Notes under the pieces: generated by a model
Seen by the model: the letters and a program-made list of their open reading frames with translations, nothing else
Told to the model about the DNA's origin: nothing
The model's database searches: none
Part shown: positions 1 to 6,830 of the stretch, one piece after another
Layout of the letters: each line of letters begins with the position of its first letter
Numbering within the stretch: the first letter of the stretch is position 1
Assembly: GCA_910583695.1 (NCBI GenBank)
Contig: CAJTZL010000011.1
Coordinates: 1 to 57,465, forward strand
Direction: 5' to 3'
Source: an uncultured Oscillibacter sp.
Lineage (GTDB): Bacteria; Bacillota; Clostridia; Oscillospirales; Oscillospiraceae
DNA: 57,465 nucleotides
Translations under genes and position numbers: made by a program

Positions 1-131
1 TTGAGCTGGTAGACCATATCAAGGTTTACGAAAACGGCAATATCAGCGTTCATTTCAAGTTCGCGGACGAGTTCCGCAAGATTGCCGAGTACATTGAAAT
101 CAACACCACTGACACCGCCGAGGCGGGCTGA
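1..131 (+). CDS. Large serine recombinase, C-terminal end only (partial)
   Basis: The window opens inside a reading frame that ends at the TGA at 129-131. The visible 42 residues (ELVDHIKVYENGNISVHFKF... ending IEINTTDTAEAG) resemble the C-terminal DUF4368 tail of the large serine recombinases that move many clostridial transposons. The catalytic domain lies upstream of the window and cannot be judged. The call rests on the tail alone. It suggests that a second mobile element ends near position 130-240, next to or inside the integrative element that ends at the tRNA-Val gene. Confidence 0.65.
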   Translation, partial: ELVDHIKVYENGNISVHFKFADEFRKIAEYIEINTTDTAEAG

Positions 132-244
132 CCCCCGCCAAAGCATGAAATCCTTTTGACAGTGTGTTTTCCTAATAAAACGCAATCTTATGTAGTGTAT
201 GATATAATGACCAAAAATGTTGTTCGCTATATTGGTCAATCAAG

Positions 245-361
245 TGGGCTTCGCGGCAGGATACGACCTCCGACCGGACGGCGAAGCAGAACGTTGACAA
301 AATCCTCGGCTTGATGCCGGGGGAACCAAAACAGAATAGAGAACAGAAATCGGAGCGGTGA
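245..361 (+). pseudogene. Decayed C-terminal coding fragment of a mobile-element gene
   Basis: The frame ending in TGA at 359-361 reads WASRQDTTSDRTAKQNVDKI and on to REQKSER, a charged tail that looks like real coding sequence but has no start codon or upstream domain. It starts abruptly after an AT-rich stretch downstream of the recombinase. The best explanation is the 3' remnant of a gene cut by insertion of the neighbouring element. I recall similar tails on mobilisation-type proteins but cannot name the family. Apart from this fragment I see nothing coding in the stretch 132-458. Confidence 0.35.
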
Positions 362-367
362 CTGCAA

Positions 368-400
368 AAATCCCCCTATGCCGTCTGGCATGGGGGATTT
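368..400. terminator. Strong hairpin with A and T flanks, bidirectional terminator
   Basis: Arms aaatccccctatgcc and ggcatgggggattt pair with a single bulged T and a 4-nt loop. A-rich sequence on the left and T-rich on the right mean it could stop transcription from either side. A hairpin with a related core recurs at 1211-1244, on the other side of the two XRE genes. Confidence 0.6.
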
Positions 401-430
401 GTTTGTAGCTAGGTATCATGTACTTAAAGC

Positions 431-446
431 CGCTTTATAGAAAGCG
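431..446 (-). terminator. Small hairpin after the first XRE gene
   Basis: cgcttt and aaagcg form a 6-bp stem with a 4-nt loop just beyond the stop of the minus-strand XRE gene at 459. It is weak, with no strong T run, so its role as a terminator is uncertain. Confidence 0.3.
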
Positions 447-458
447 CATATCGTAATA

Positions 459-797
459 TTATGAATCTTTACATGCTTTTGCATACAACGTCAAAATCTT
501 CACGGCATCTGTTCTCTGGGCAGGAGAAAGGCTATGTAAAATCTCCGCAATAGGGTTTTCGAGAGAATTAGGTAAATCCCCAAACAGGAGATAATCTATG
601 CTAGCTGACAAGATTTGGGACAAGTTAATTAGAGTATCTAACGACAAACTTTTCTCCCCGCGCTCTATCATTTGGTAAAAGCGCAATGAGATACCAATTT
701 GATCTGAAACATATTCTTGTGTAAAATTGAGAGCGCTCCGCCTACTGCGTATGCGCTCCCCAAATTGAAGTTGCATATCATGTGTCACGCCATTCAC
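459..797 (-). CDS. XRE-family transcriptional regulator
   Basis: This 112-residue protein has a classic HTH_3 domain at about residues 10-65 (RIRSRRSALNFTQEYVSDQI, then a recognition helix around ISLRFYQMIERGEKSLSLDT). The C-terminal half, about residues 70-112, is a short helical tail that may dimerise. The gene sits in tandem with another minus-strand XRE gene and is probably a repressor of the element. The start lies a short distance below repeated ATAAGTT sites, one of which overlaps its likely -10 box, which points to autoregulation. The target genes cannot be determined from sequence. Confidence 0.85.
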   Translation of the reverse strand: MNGVTHDMQLQFGERIRSRRSALNFTQEYVSDQIGISLRFYQMIERGEKSLSLDTLINLSQILSASIDYLLFGDLPNSLENPIAEILHSLSPAQRTDAVKILTLYAKACKDS

Positions 798-819
798 CTC
801 TCATAGTTCGCATTTTACT

Positions 820-869
820 ATTATAAGTTCCGATCTGCGACGAAATATAAGTTGTCAAAGCGAACTTAT
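820..869 (-). promoter_or_regulatory. Promoter and repeated ATAAGTT operator of the first XRE gene
   Basis: On the minus strand a TATAAT box lies at 825-820. ATAAGTT occurs at 823-829 and 847-853, and inverted as AACTTAT at 863-869. The last two copies form a perfect 7-bp inverted repeat with a 9-bp spacer. Overlap of one copy with the -10 box fits a repressor-operator arrangement. The -35 box is poor. Confidence 0.45.
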
Positions 870-884
870 TGGTGTATAATACAA

Positions 885-1145
885 TTACTCGTCCCCTAGC
901 TCATCATCAAGAGAAAAGTTATTTAGTTCCTCGAAATCAAGAAATTCTGCAACGGTTAAGTTAAAAGCAGTTGCAATCTTTTGGAGGGTCTTAATCCTCG
1001 GATTAAATGTATTTCTGTTGATGATATTATCGAGTGTCGAGTGACTGACTCCACTCATTTTAGATAATTGATATAATGTAATGCCCCGTCTTTGACATAA
1101 CGATGATATTCTGTATATAAGAAGTTCTGAATATCTATCGGCCAT
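885..1145 (-). CDS. Small XRE/HTH DNA-binding protein
   Basis: This 86-residue protein is almost entirely one HTH domain: YRISSLCQRRGITLYQLSKM, a recognition helix near GVSHSTLDNIINR, and a closing helix with a hydrophobic core (TLQKIATAFNLTVAEFLDFEEL). The tail is acidic (DDELGDE). Such compact XRE proteins are typical element repressors or antitoxin-like regulators; no toxin gene is adjacent. It lies upstream of the other XRE gene on the same strand with 87 bp between them, so they may or may not share a transcript. Confidence 0.82.
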   Translation of the reverse strand: MADRYSELLIYRISSLCQRRGITLYQLSKMSGVSHSTLDNIINRNTFNPRIKTLQKIATAFNLTVAEFLDFEELNNFSLDDELGDE

Positions 1146-1154
1146 CGTTTCACC

Positions 1155-1203
1155 CTGCTATCACAGAAATATACCTGTTTGCGGTATTTTTCCATGATAG
1201 CAG
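1155..1203. promoter_or_regulatory. Nested inverted repeat upstream of the small XRE gene
   Basis: ctgctatca at 1155-1163 is perfectly inverted as tgatagcag at 1195-1203. Inside it, aaatatacc and ggtattt form a second imperfect repeat. The structure begins about 10 bp before the XRE start and could be an operator, a leader hairpin that hides the ribosome binding site, or both. Confidence 0.45.
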
Positions 1204-1210
1204 TAAAAAA

Positions 1211-1244
1211 TCCCCACTATGCCCGTATTTGGGCATAGTGGGGG
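1211..1244 (-). terminator. Hairpin related to that at 368-400
   Basis: tccccactatgccc and gggcatagtgggg form a stem of about 13 bp with a 6-nt loop. The T run (ATTTTTT) follows it on the minus strand, so it would stop minus-strand transcription entering from the right. Its core (ATGCC/GGCAT plus a C-rich flank) matches the hairpin at 368-400. Confidence 0.5.
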
Positions 1245-1326
1245 TGGAGAATCTATGGGCAGTTAACCATAGACACCATGCGCAACCATACGCTAATAAC
1301 TTATTGTGAGGAACAGGGGGGACATA

Positions 1327-1974
1327 ATGGAAAACACCTTTTTAGCACGGAAAGCAAACAGCAAAAAGATTCTGATTTCTGAACTACTAGAGACTCCACC
1401 CTCTGACGAGGTCCTGGCGGAGCTTTTCCCATACAGCAAGACCGTCAAGCCGCACATATCCCGGCTCGGCTTAAAGATTTTAAAGCTGCGCTTGGACGGT
1501 ATAGACAATGAAGAAGCCGCAAAAGTGCTGGGCCTTACACGGAATCAGGTGGAAGGCCGGTTCCAGAATATCAAAGCCAAGTTTGAGCGGGGACCCATCC
1601 CGGATTATATTGAGTTGGACCATCCAGCGCTGCGTCGGCTTCGCGGCCTGGAGGTAACGTTTACGGAGGGATACATGAAGCTCTCGGAGCTTCTGCGGGA
1701 CATGCCCTCCGATCAGGAGCTAAAGGAGTTTGCCATTCAGCGTGGAAACGTCTCTGGTTTTGGGACCAAACGAATGTTGAACCATGAGGACCTGATCCTG
1801 GTCCAGAAAAAACAGACGGTAAAGCGGAACGCCACCATTGCCAGGGAACTTGGCGTCCGGCCGGAATCTGTTCGCTTCCGTTTAATGTGGATTCAAAAAG
1901 TGCTGAAGGGAAACCTTGGTGTTCAAGTTGATCTGCCGGACCTGTTTCCGTTTGAGGTGGACGAAAATGTGTAA
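1327..1974 (+). CDS. Duplicated sigma-like HTH protein, first gene of the SLOG operon
   Basis: The ATG at 1327 is chosen because an AGGGGGG ribosome binding site sits five bases before it; an upstream in-frame GTG would overlap that site. The 215-residue product has two similar halves: LISELLETPPSDEVLAELF (about residues 18-36) is echoed by LSELLRDMPSDQELKEFA (about 119-136), and each half ends in a region-4-like helix-turn-helix (ILKLRLDGIDNEEAAKVLGL; KRNATIARELGVRPESVRFR). It has no sigma region 2, so it is not a complete sigma factor. It precedes the SLOG gene by 21 bp and probably regulates or partners that operon. I do not recognise a named family. Confidence 0.7.
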   Translation: MENTFLARKANSKKILISELLETPPSDEVLAELFPYSKTVKPHISRLGLKILKLRLDGIDNEEAAKVLGLTRNQVEGRFQNIKAKFERGPIPDYIELDHPALRRLRGLEVTFTEGYMKLSELLRDMPSDQELKEFAIQRGNVSGFGTKRMLNHEDLILVQKKQTVKRNATIARELGVRPESVRFRLMWIQKVLKGNLGVQVDLPDLFPFEVDENV

Positions 1975-1995
1975 TTGTTGAAAAGGAGGCTTTTC

Positions 1996-3251
1996 ATGGC
2001 CGTATGTTTCTTTTTGAGTAAGGATAGTGGCTTCCACGGTATATACGATGCGGACTTACATGATAGAGTACAGGCGGCGGTGGATCATATTTTGGAGGAA
2101 AATGAGGACGTTACATTTCTGCTGCATTATTACGGCGGATTTTACGACATATGCCTGCAAGCCGTATTAAAGGCAAAAGCATCCCGGCCTGAGCGGGTAA
2201 CGATTGCCCAAGTCCTTAGTGGGGAGGACTACCAAAGATATATGGCGGAAGGGTCTACCGACATATCTCGTTGTATAGTTGATGGAGTTGTTGTTCCTCT
2301 CGTGGCCACCAAGGGCAGACGCAAAGCGGATGATTCCATTTCCTACGAGGACATGATGCATTGGATGATTCAAAATTCTACCCATCTCATTTCATTTCAT
2401 ATCTTTATGAAGCTTTTTGGGGTGCAGGAGACCGCTTCCCGGATTTTGCCACAAGGAATCCTTCCTTAGAAACCATCAGCCTTACAAATTCTGAAACAGA
2501 GCAGGCAATTAAAGAAAATATCACGTCGCTTTCAGGTAGAAGAGGCCAGGCTTTTCAGAGCTGGAGCGCGGGCAAAAGCCCAAAGGATATTGCGGGAGAG
2601 ATGGGCGTATCCGTGGGCAGGGCAAACGCTCTGATACGCGAAGGCCGCAGAGCTCTTCGCCAGGAGATGGACAAACGTTATCGTCAATTGGTCCGGCAAC
2701 AGGGAGCCCGCCCTGGACGTTCCTGCGCAATCTTTGTTCCCGGTGAGATAACTTATGAAACGCTGTGCCGCTTTGAGGATACTATTCGATTCTTGAAAAC
2801 ACATTTGAATGTCACAAAGTTTTACATTCAGGAAGCAGAGGCCCATTCAGCTTTTATGTATGTTTTGAAACAGATATCAACAAACCTGGATAAGCATTTT
2901 ATTGCATCCATAACGGATCATGAGCTATGTGTGAAGGGCGATAGCATACCTGCGGATATCTGCGGCCCCTGGGACGCTTTGATCCACGTTGAGCAGACAG
3001 AGGACGACGTCGGAAAGAAGCTGGGCCTTATTGCCAACCTGATAGAGCTATCCGACCTTTGCCTTTGCGATTTATCCTCCACATCGCTTGTAACTGAAAT
3101 CCGAGAATATGCCTCCCGTGAGAAAGGAACGTTCCTCTTAGACATCAGCAGGACCCGGAGCGAGTAAGGGGATGCAGCGGTTTCCTATGCGGAAAAAGAA
3201 AACGGGGTAGATGATTTAATGTCCAGATTGTTTGAAATGGAGGGCCTATGA
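1996..3251 (+). pseudogene. SLOG-HTH fusion gene, broken by a 5-bp duplication and an in-frame stop
   Basis: Translation starts at ATG 1996 after AAAGGAGG. The first frame encodes a YpsA/SLOG-like Rossmann domain (residues 1 to about 130) up to WMIQNSTHLIS, then goes out of frame. The other frame resumes with SYLYEAFWGAGDRFPDF, an HTH (GKSPKDIAGEMGVSVGRANA) and a second alpha/beta domain beginning CAIFVPGEITYETLCRF. The shift is explained exactly by a tandem ATTTC duplication at 2389-2398; removing one copy joins LIS to YLYEAFW. The second frame stops at TAA 3165-3167, but the same frame then reads GDAAVSYAEKENGVDDLMSR and continues to TGA 3249-3251, which overlaps the next ATG as ATGA. The repaired product would have about 416 residues. 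Sequencing error, phase variation or true decay are all possible. Confidence 0.72.
2389..2398 (+). repeat. Tandem ATTTC duplication causing a frameshift
   Basis: Two perfect copies of ATTTC stand side by side inside the SLOG-HTH gene. Loss of one copy would restore a continuous reading frame across the junction. A 5-bp unit in two copies is a typical slipped-strand event. Confidence 0.75.
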
Positions 3252-3781
3252 ACCCAACTGCCTGTGCATTTTCTGGCCACCGGCCCAGAAGTTTCCCCTG
3301 GAAATACAACGAAGCTGACCAAAACTGTGTACTGCTGAAAAGGGTGTTGGCCGTACAAATTCAGGCATTGGCAGAGCAGGGCGTGACAGACTTCCTATCA
3401 TGCATGGCCCTGGGCGTAGACCTCTGGAGTGCGCGGATTGTCCTTGACCTGCAAAAGAGTAATGCCTCATTGAAGCTCCATTGTATTCTGCCCTGCAAGG
3501 GGCAAGAAATCAAGTGGACAGATTCCGCGCAGGAGCAGTACAAGGCCATTTTGAAAAAGGCCAGTGAGGTTATTTATGTAAGCCAGGAATACACCCCGGA
3601 TTGTATGCTGAAACGCAACCGCTACCTGGTAGATCATAGTACCATTCTATTGTCCGTGTACAACGGGACATCTCGAAGCGGTACCGGAGCAACCGTGAAT
3701 TACGCCCGGAAGCTGGGACGGGAGATATTTGTGATCGACCCGCTTAAGCGCTCCGTAACCCATGAAGGAGGCAGAGTATGA
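3248..3781 (+). CDS. YpsA-like SLOG-family protein (DUF1273)
   Basis: The 177-residue protein carries YpsA/DUF1273 hallmarks: the N-terminal CAFSGHRPRSFPWKYNEAD, the ALGVDLWSARIVLDL segment at about residues 54-68, and a closing strand-helix near GTGATVNYARKLGREIFVI. SLOG proteins are Rossmann-like and are thought to bind nucleotides or nucleotide-derived ligands. The protein is soluble and probably cytosolic. Its start overlaps the restored end of the broken SLOG-HTH gene by 4 bp, and its stop overlaps the next small ORF by 4 bp, so translation is likely coupled through the set. The ligand and output are unknown. Confidence 0.8.
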   Translation: MNPTACAFSGHRPRSFPWKYNEADQNCVLLKRVLAVQIQALAEQGVTDFLSCMALGVDLWSARIVLDLQKSNASLKLHCILPCKGQEIKWTDSAQEQYKAILKKASEVIYVSQEYTPDCMLKRNRYLVDHSTILLSVYNGTSRSGTGATVNYARKLGREIFVIDPLKRSVTHEGGRV

Positions 3782-3855
3782 AAAAGCAGTTATTGAAATC
3801 TTTTTCAGGCCAGTACAAGATGAAAATGAATCCTGCGATGGAGGGTAACTTATGA
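3778..3855 (+). CDS. 25-residue translationally coupled small ORF
   Basis: ATG 3778 overlaps the TGA of the YpsA-like gene, and its own TGA (3853-3855) overlaps the next ATG, so it is linked by ATGA on both sides. The peptide is basic, starting MKKQLLKSFSGQYKMKMNPA. It may be a genuine micropeptide, a coupling device that carries ribosomes to the membrane protein gene, or the remains of a larger gene after an in-frame internal deletion. No family is recognised. Confidence 0.4.
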   Translation: MKKQLLKSFSGQYKMKMNPAMEGNL

Positions 3856-4091
3856 TATCAGAAGAAAGGTTGAAGGAGGCGGCAAGGAGGTGTGAGGAGC
3901 ACATGCTGAACTATTTGCCTGATCCAAGCGAGTGCGAGGCTACATTTTCCCCTCGGTTTGAAGGGAAGATGAAAAGGCTCTTTTTCAAAATAAACCATCC
4001 CTTGATATTTAGGATATCGAGAATTATTTCGCCTCTCCTTCTGACACTTTTATCGCTGTTTGTGATGTGTTTGTTTTCAATGCAACCATAG
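3852..4091 (+). CDS. Small single-pass membrane protein of the SLOG operon
   Basis: This 79-residue protein has an acidic/cysteine-containing cytosolic N-terminus (RRCEEHMLNYLPDPSECEAT), a basic patch (FEGKMKRLFFKINHP) and one hydrophobic segment at about residues 55-76 (IISPLLLTLLSLFVMCLF). The positive-inside rule places the N-terminus in the cytosol. I recall similar short proteins in mobile elements of related bacteria, but their job is unknown. As the last gene of a coupled SLOG operon it could be a membrane effector or anti-sigma-like anchor; that is inference. A terminator follows at 4143. Confidence 0.6.
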   Translation: MISEERLKEAARRCEEHMLNYLPDPSECEATFSPRFEGKMKRLFFKINHPLIFRISRIISPLLLTLLSLFVMCLFSMQP

Positions 4092-4142
4092 GAGCGTCAG
4101 TTTTCGGATAGCGGAGAAGACTCATGCTCCGAATGATAAAGA

Positions 4143-4174
4143 GACGGCCTTGTGTATGAACAAGGCCGTCTTTT
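4143..4174 (+). terminator. Rho-independent terminator of the SLOG operon
   Basis: gacggccttg and caaggccgtc form a perfect 10-bp stem with an 8-nt loop, followed by TTTT. It closes the transcript that starts before 1327. Confidence 0.85.
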
Positions 4175-4261
4175 AAATTAGGGTAATATGCCAGCTCAAA
4201 TTCTGAAAAATTCAAATGTAAAACGCAGGCTTGTGGCGGGATAGAGAGTCCACGTCTTGAG

Positions 4262-4516
4262 ATGAGCAGTCAGTATCTGCGCAAGTCACGTGACCATGGT
4301 ACAATAGAAGCACATAGAGATTCCTGGTTAAGCCAAGGCTACAAAATAAAAGCCCTGCATCTGGAAACAAGTCAAGTCACCTTCCGCAGGGAGGATAAAA
4401 ACACTTCCGGGGTGGTATTGCCCAAAGCATTGACAAGTCAGCGTTTACCAGAGGAAGTCATATATAAATTCAACAAGATGGTGCAGCAGTTTGCAAAAGA
4501 CCATGGATTGATGTAG
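4262..4516 (+). CDS. Hypothetical 84-residue protein
   Basis: The frame runs from ATG 4262 to TAG 4514-4516, only 12 bp before the response regulator start. The product is basic and appears to be a small alpha/beta protein (YKIKALHLETSQVTFRRED, then a C-terminal helix VIYKFNKMVQQFAKDHG). The ribosome binding site is weak. Tight spacing with the next gene suggests co-transcription. No family is recognised. Confidence 0.45.
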   Translation: MSSQYLRKSRDHGTIEAHRDSWLSQGYKIKALHLETSQVTFRREDKNTSGVVLPKALTSQRLPEEVIYKFNKMVQQFAKDHGLM

Positions 4517-4528
4517 GGGGTGCTTCCT

Positions 4529-5224
4529 TTGCGGAAAAAACTGCTGGTAATCGAGGATAATAAACGAGTCCTTGAAATCCTGGCTTTCGCGTTGGGCCGG
4601 GAGGGATATCAAATCATGCGGGCGGACAACGGGCCGTATGGATTTCATCTGGCAAAAGAATATCAGCCGGATTTAATCATCCTGGATTTAGAACAAAAAG
4701 AGCTGGATAAGTTTGATATTTGCCGGGAATTGCGTGAGGCCGGAATCCACAAGCCGATGCTGCTGTTTCTTTCCTCGGAAAAAGAAGCGAACATGCTGTC
4801 CGAGCTGGGTTTAAGCATAGGTTATATTCAAACGCCCTTTCATATGAAGGAGCTGCTGATGCTGATTAACGTCAATATTTGGGATGCTGGAGGTGAATCG
4901 AACAGCGGAAGTCCGGCACAATTCCTGGCCTTTGGGAGGATTGAGGTTGATACTGAACAGGTATTGGTTTTAAAGGACGGGCTACCGATTGAGCTGACGC
5001 AAAAGGAATACGATTTGATCTGCTGTTTGGCAAGCGAACCGGGCAGAGTGTTCTCACGGGGGGAACTGCTTGAACTGGTATGGGGCTACACTTACATGGG
5101 TGATTCAAGGCCCGTAGATACAACGATCAGCCGTTTGCGGGAGAAAATCGAAGATGTCCCATCCCGGCCCAAAATCATTGTTGCCCGGCGGGGACGGGGA
5201 TATGTATTTACAGGGCAGACTTAG
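4529..5224 (+). CDS. OmpR/PhoB-type response regulator with atypical receiver
   Basis: TTG 4529 is preferred because AGGGGG lies at a normal distance; a GTG at 4520 overlaps that motif. The receiver (about residues 1-115) keeps the acidic pocket (LLVIEDN) and the phospho-acceptor (LIILDLE), but the usual lysine of the ITKPF motif is missing: the site reads YIQTPF. A winged-helix DNA-binding domain follows (about 135-230), with LTQKEYDLICCLASEPGRVF and RRGRGYVFTG. No sensor kinase gene is adjacent. Without the lysine, phosphorylation-driven switching may be impaired, so the regulator may work by another input or constitutively. Confidence 0.83.
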   Translation: MRKKLLVIEDNKRVLEILAFALGREGYQIMRADNGPYGFHLAKEYQPDLIILDLEQKELDKFDICRELREAGIHKPMLLFLSSEKEANMLSELGLSIGYIQTPFHMKELLMLINVNIWDAGGESNSGSPAQFLAFGRIEVDTEQVLVLKDGLPIELTQKEYDLICCLASEPGRVFSRGELLELVWGYTYMGDSRPVDTTISRLREKIEDVPSRPKIIVARRGRGYVFTGQT

Positions 5225-5399
5225 GATTATCCACTTACTTCTGCAAGTATATAAAGATCACCGGCGTTGGGCCGATATGGAACATAGAAACCTGGCGAAG
5301 TTCTTGTTTCGCAAAACTTCTATATGTTTTTCCGAGGCGGTAGCTTGACAGTTACCAATTTAGAAAGGGTATGGGGAAAATAATGGAGGAACAAACATC

Positions 5400-6554
5400 A
5401 TGAATTATGAAACGCTGGAAGAAATCCGGCTTACCCAGCAGATGGTTCAGATCGAAAGTAGCAACCCCGGCACGTTCGAGGCTGCCATGTTCGAGTTTGT
5501 CTATGACTGGCTCCAGCGCAATACCTCCGCGGAAATCTTCCGAGAGCCGGTGCATCCGGGAAGGGATAACATTGTTGCCATTTTACGGGGAAAATCAAGG
5601 GCTCATAATCTGACCTACATTTGCCATATGGATACTATGCCTGCGGGAGAGGGCTGGGAGTATCCTCCCCTCAGTGCGGAGATCATCGACGGTAAACTAT
5701 ACGGCCGGGGGGCCTGCGATATGAAAGCCGGGCTTGCCGCCGCCATGCTTGCCTTCCGCAATCTCTCCCGTCTGGGAAAGCCGCTGAACTATGACTTTCA
5801 ATTGATTGCCACGGTGAATGAAGAGGATGCCATGACCGGCGCCGAGCAGGCGGTACGGGACGGCTATGTGAACGCGGACAGCTATGTGCTGGACGCGGAG
5901 CCTACAGACAGCCGTATTCAAGTCGCTCACAAAGGAAAAACCTGGTTCGAGTTAACCACCCATGGCAAGACCTGCCACGCAAGTATGCCCCAACATGGAT
6001 GCGACGCCATTGCTGCTATGGCGGAGATTATCACCCGGGTTAACCGCAAGCTGGCGGAATTGCCGGTCCACCCGGAAATGGGAGCCTGCTCCGCAACCTT
6101 CGGCACCATCCGGGGAGGCTGGAATCCATACATCGTTCCCGACACCTGTACGGCGACCCTGGATATGCGCCTTACACCGCCCACTACAAATGCCCGGTCC
6201 GCCGAGCTGGTGCGGGAGGCGATTGCCGAGGGGGTGGCGATGGTCCCAGGGGCGACGTGTGATTGTACCGTCACCGCGCAGCGGCCCGCCATCGAAAAGG
6301 ACAACGATTCGTTCCTCCTGACCGCATTACGAAAAGCCGTGACAAACGTGACAGGCGGCGAGCTTCCGGTAGACTTTTTCCCAGGCTATACGGATACCGC
6401 CGTCATTGCCGCGTTGACTGGCTGCCGGAACTGTATGTCGTTTGGCCCGGGTAGCTTGGAGCAGGCCCACCGTCCGAACGAGTTTGTACCCTGCTGGGAG
6501 ATTACCCGTTCGGTGGCGGTGATGACCCGGCTAGCAGAAGATATTCTGTTTTGA
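5400..6554 (+). CDS. M20-family metallopeptidase (ArgE/DapE-like)
   Basis: This 384-residue protein has the full set of M20 zinc-site motifs: CHMDTMPAGE (metal His/Asp), GRGACDMKAGLAA (bridging Asp), NEEDAMTGA (general base Glu pair), LDAEPT (second metal Asp) and a late AHRPNEF histidine. A dimerisation domain sits at about residues 180-290. Such enzymes hydrolyse N-acyl amino acids or small peptides in the cytosol; the substrate cannot be read from sequence. The start has a GGAGGA site nine bases upstream. The gene stands alone between two regulators in the accessory region, which suggests cargo for scavenging peptides or acyl-amino acids. Confidence 0.85.
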   Translation: MNYETLEEIRLTQQMVQIESSNPGTFEAAMFEFVYDWLQRNTSAEIFREPVHPGRDNIVAILRGKSRAHNLTYICHMDTMPAGEGWEYPPLSAEIIDGKLYGRGACDMKAGLAAAMLAFRNLSRLGKPLNYDFQLIATVNEEDAMTGAEQAVRDGYVNADSYVLDAEPTDSRIQVAHKGKTWFELTTHGKTCHASMPQHGCDAIAAMAEIITRVNRKLAELPVHPEMGACSATFGTIRGGWNPYIVPDTCTATLDMRLTPPTTNARSAELVREAIAEGVAMVPGATCDCTVTAQRPAIEKDNDSFLLTALRKAVTNVTGGELPVDFFPGYTDTAVIAALTGCRNCMSFGPGSLEQAHRPNEFVPCWEITRSVAVMTRLAEDILF

Positions 6555-6643
6555 TATGGACTGAAGATTTGTTCAAAATGCAGTTTTTAAGCTAAAAAGT
6601 CAATATTTGTACTCCAATAGCCTGAAAAAGTAAATTATTTCCA

Positions 6644-6672
6644 TTGATTTCCTGTTGGACTTTTGCTATACT
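6644..6672 (+). promoter_or_regulatory. Sigma-A-type promoter of the second regulator
   Basis: TTGATT (6644-6649) and TATACT (6667-6672) are separated by 17 bp. It would produce a leader of about 150 nt before the gene at 6831, containing the hairpin at 6700-6747. Apart from promoter and hairpin, 6555-6830 holds nothing I can identify. Confidence 0.5.
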
Positions 6673-6699
6673 CTAAAAATCCGTTATGCTTTTTGGTGC

Positions 6700-6747
6700 A
6701 TATTGGGCCACGAAGGGGCGGCTTGCGCTGTCCATCGTGGCCCATAT
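6700..6747 (+). promoter_or_regulatory. Long leader hairpin before the second response regulator
   Basis: atattgggccacga pairs with tcgtggcccatat (about 13 bp, one bulge) around a 21-nt loop. It lies between a promoter and the start of the regulator gene, with only a short T-rich run after it. It could be an attenuator, an mRNA-stabilising structure or a leftover terminator. Confidence 0.45.
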
Positions 6748-6830
6748 TTGTTGGCGTGGTTAGCTACGTAAAATCGGACTATACCGGCAGTACCGATTCG
6801 GGATGAGTATGGAAAGACGGGAGGAACTGA

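Noticed and set aside
3248..4091. Possible abortive-infection or toxin-antitoxin pair
   Set aside because: No toxin fold or known antitoxin partner is visible; the SLOG protein plus membrane protein is suggestive only, so it is given as a hypothesis and not a call.
5225..5399. Hairpin-like GAAGTT/AACTTC repeat near 5298-5324
   Set aside because: Only 6 bp of stem around a long loop with no T run; not distinguishable from chance.
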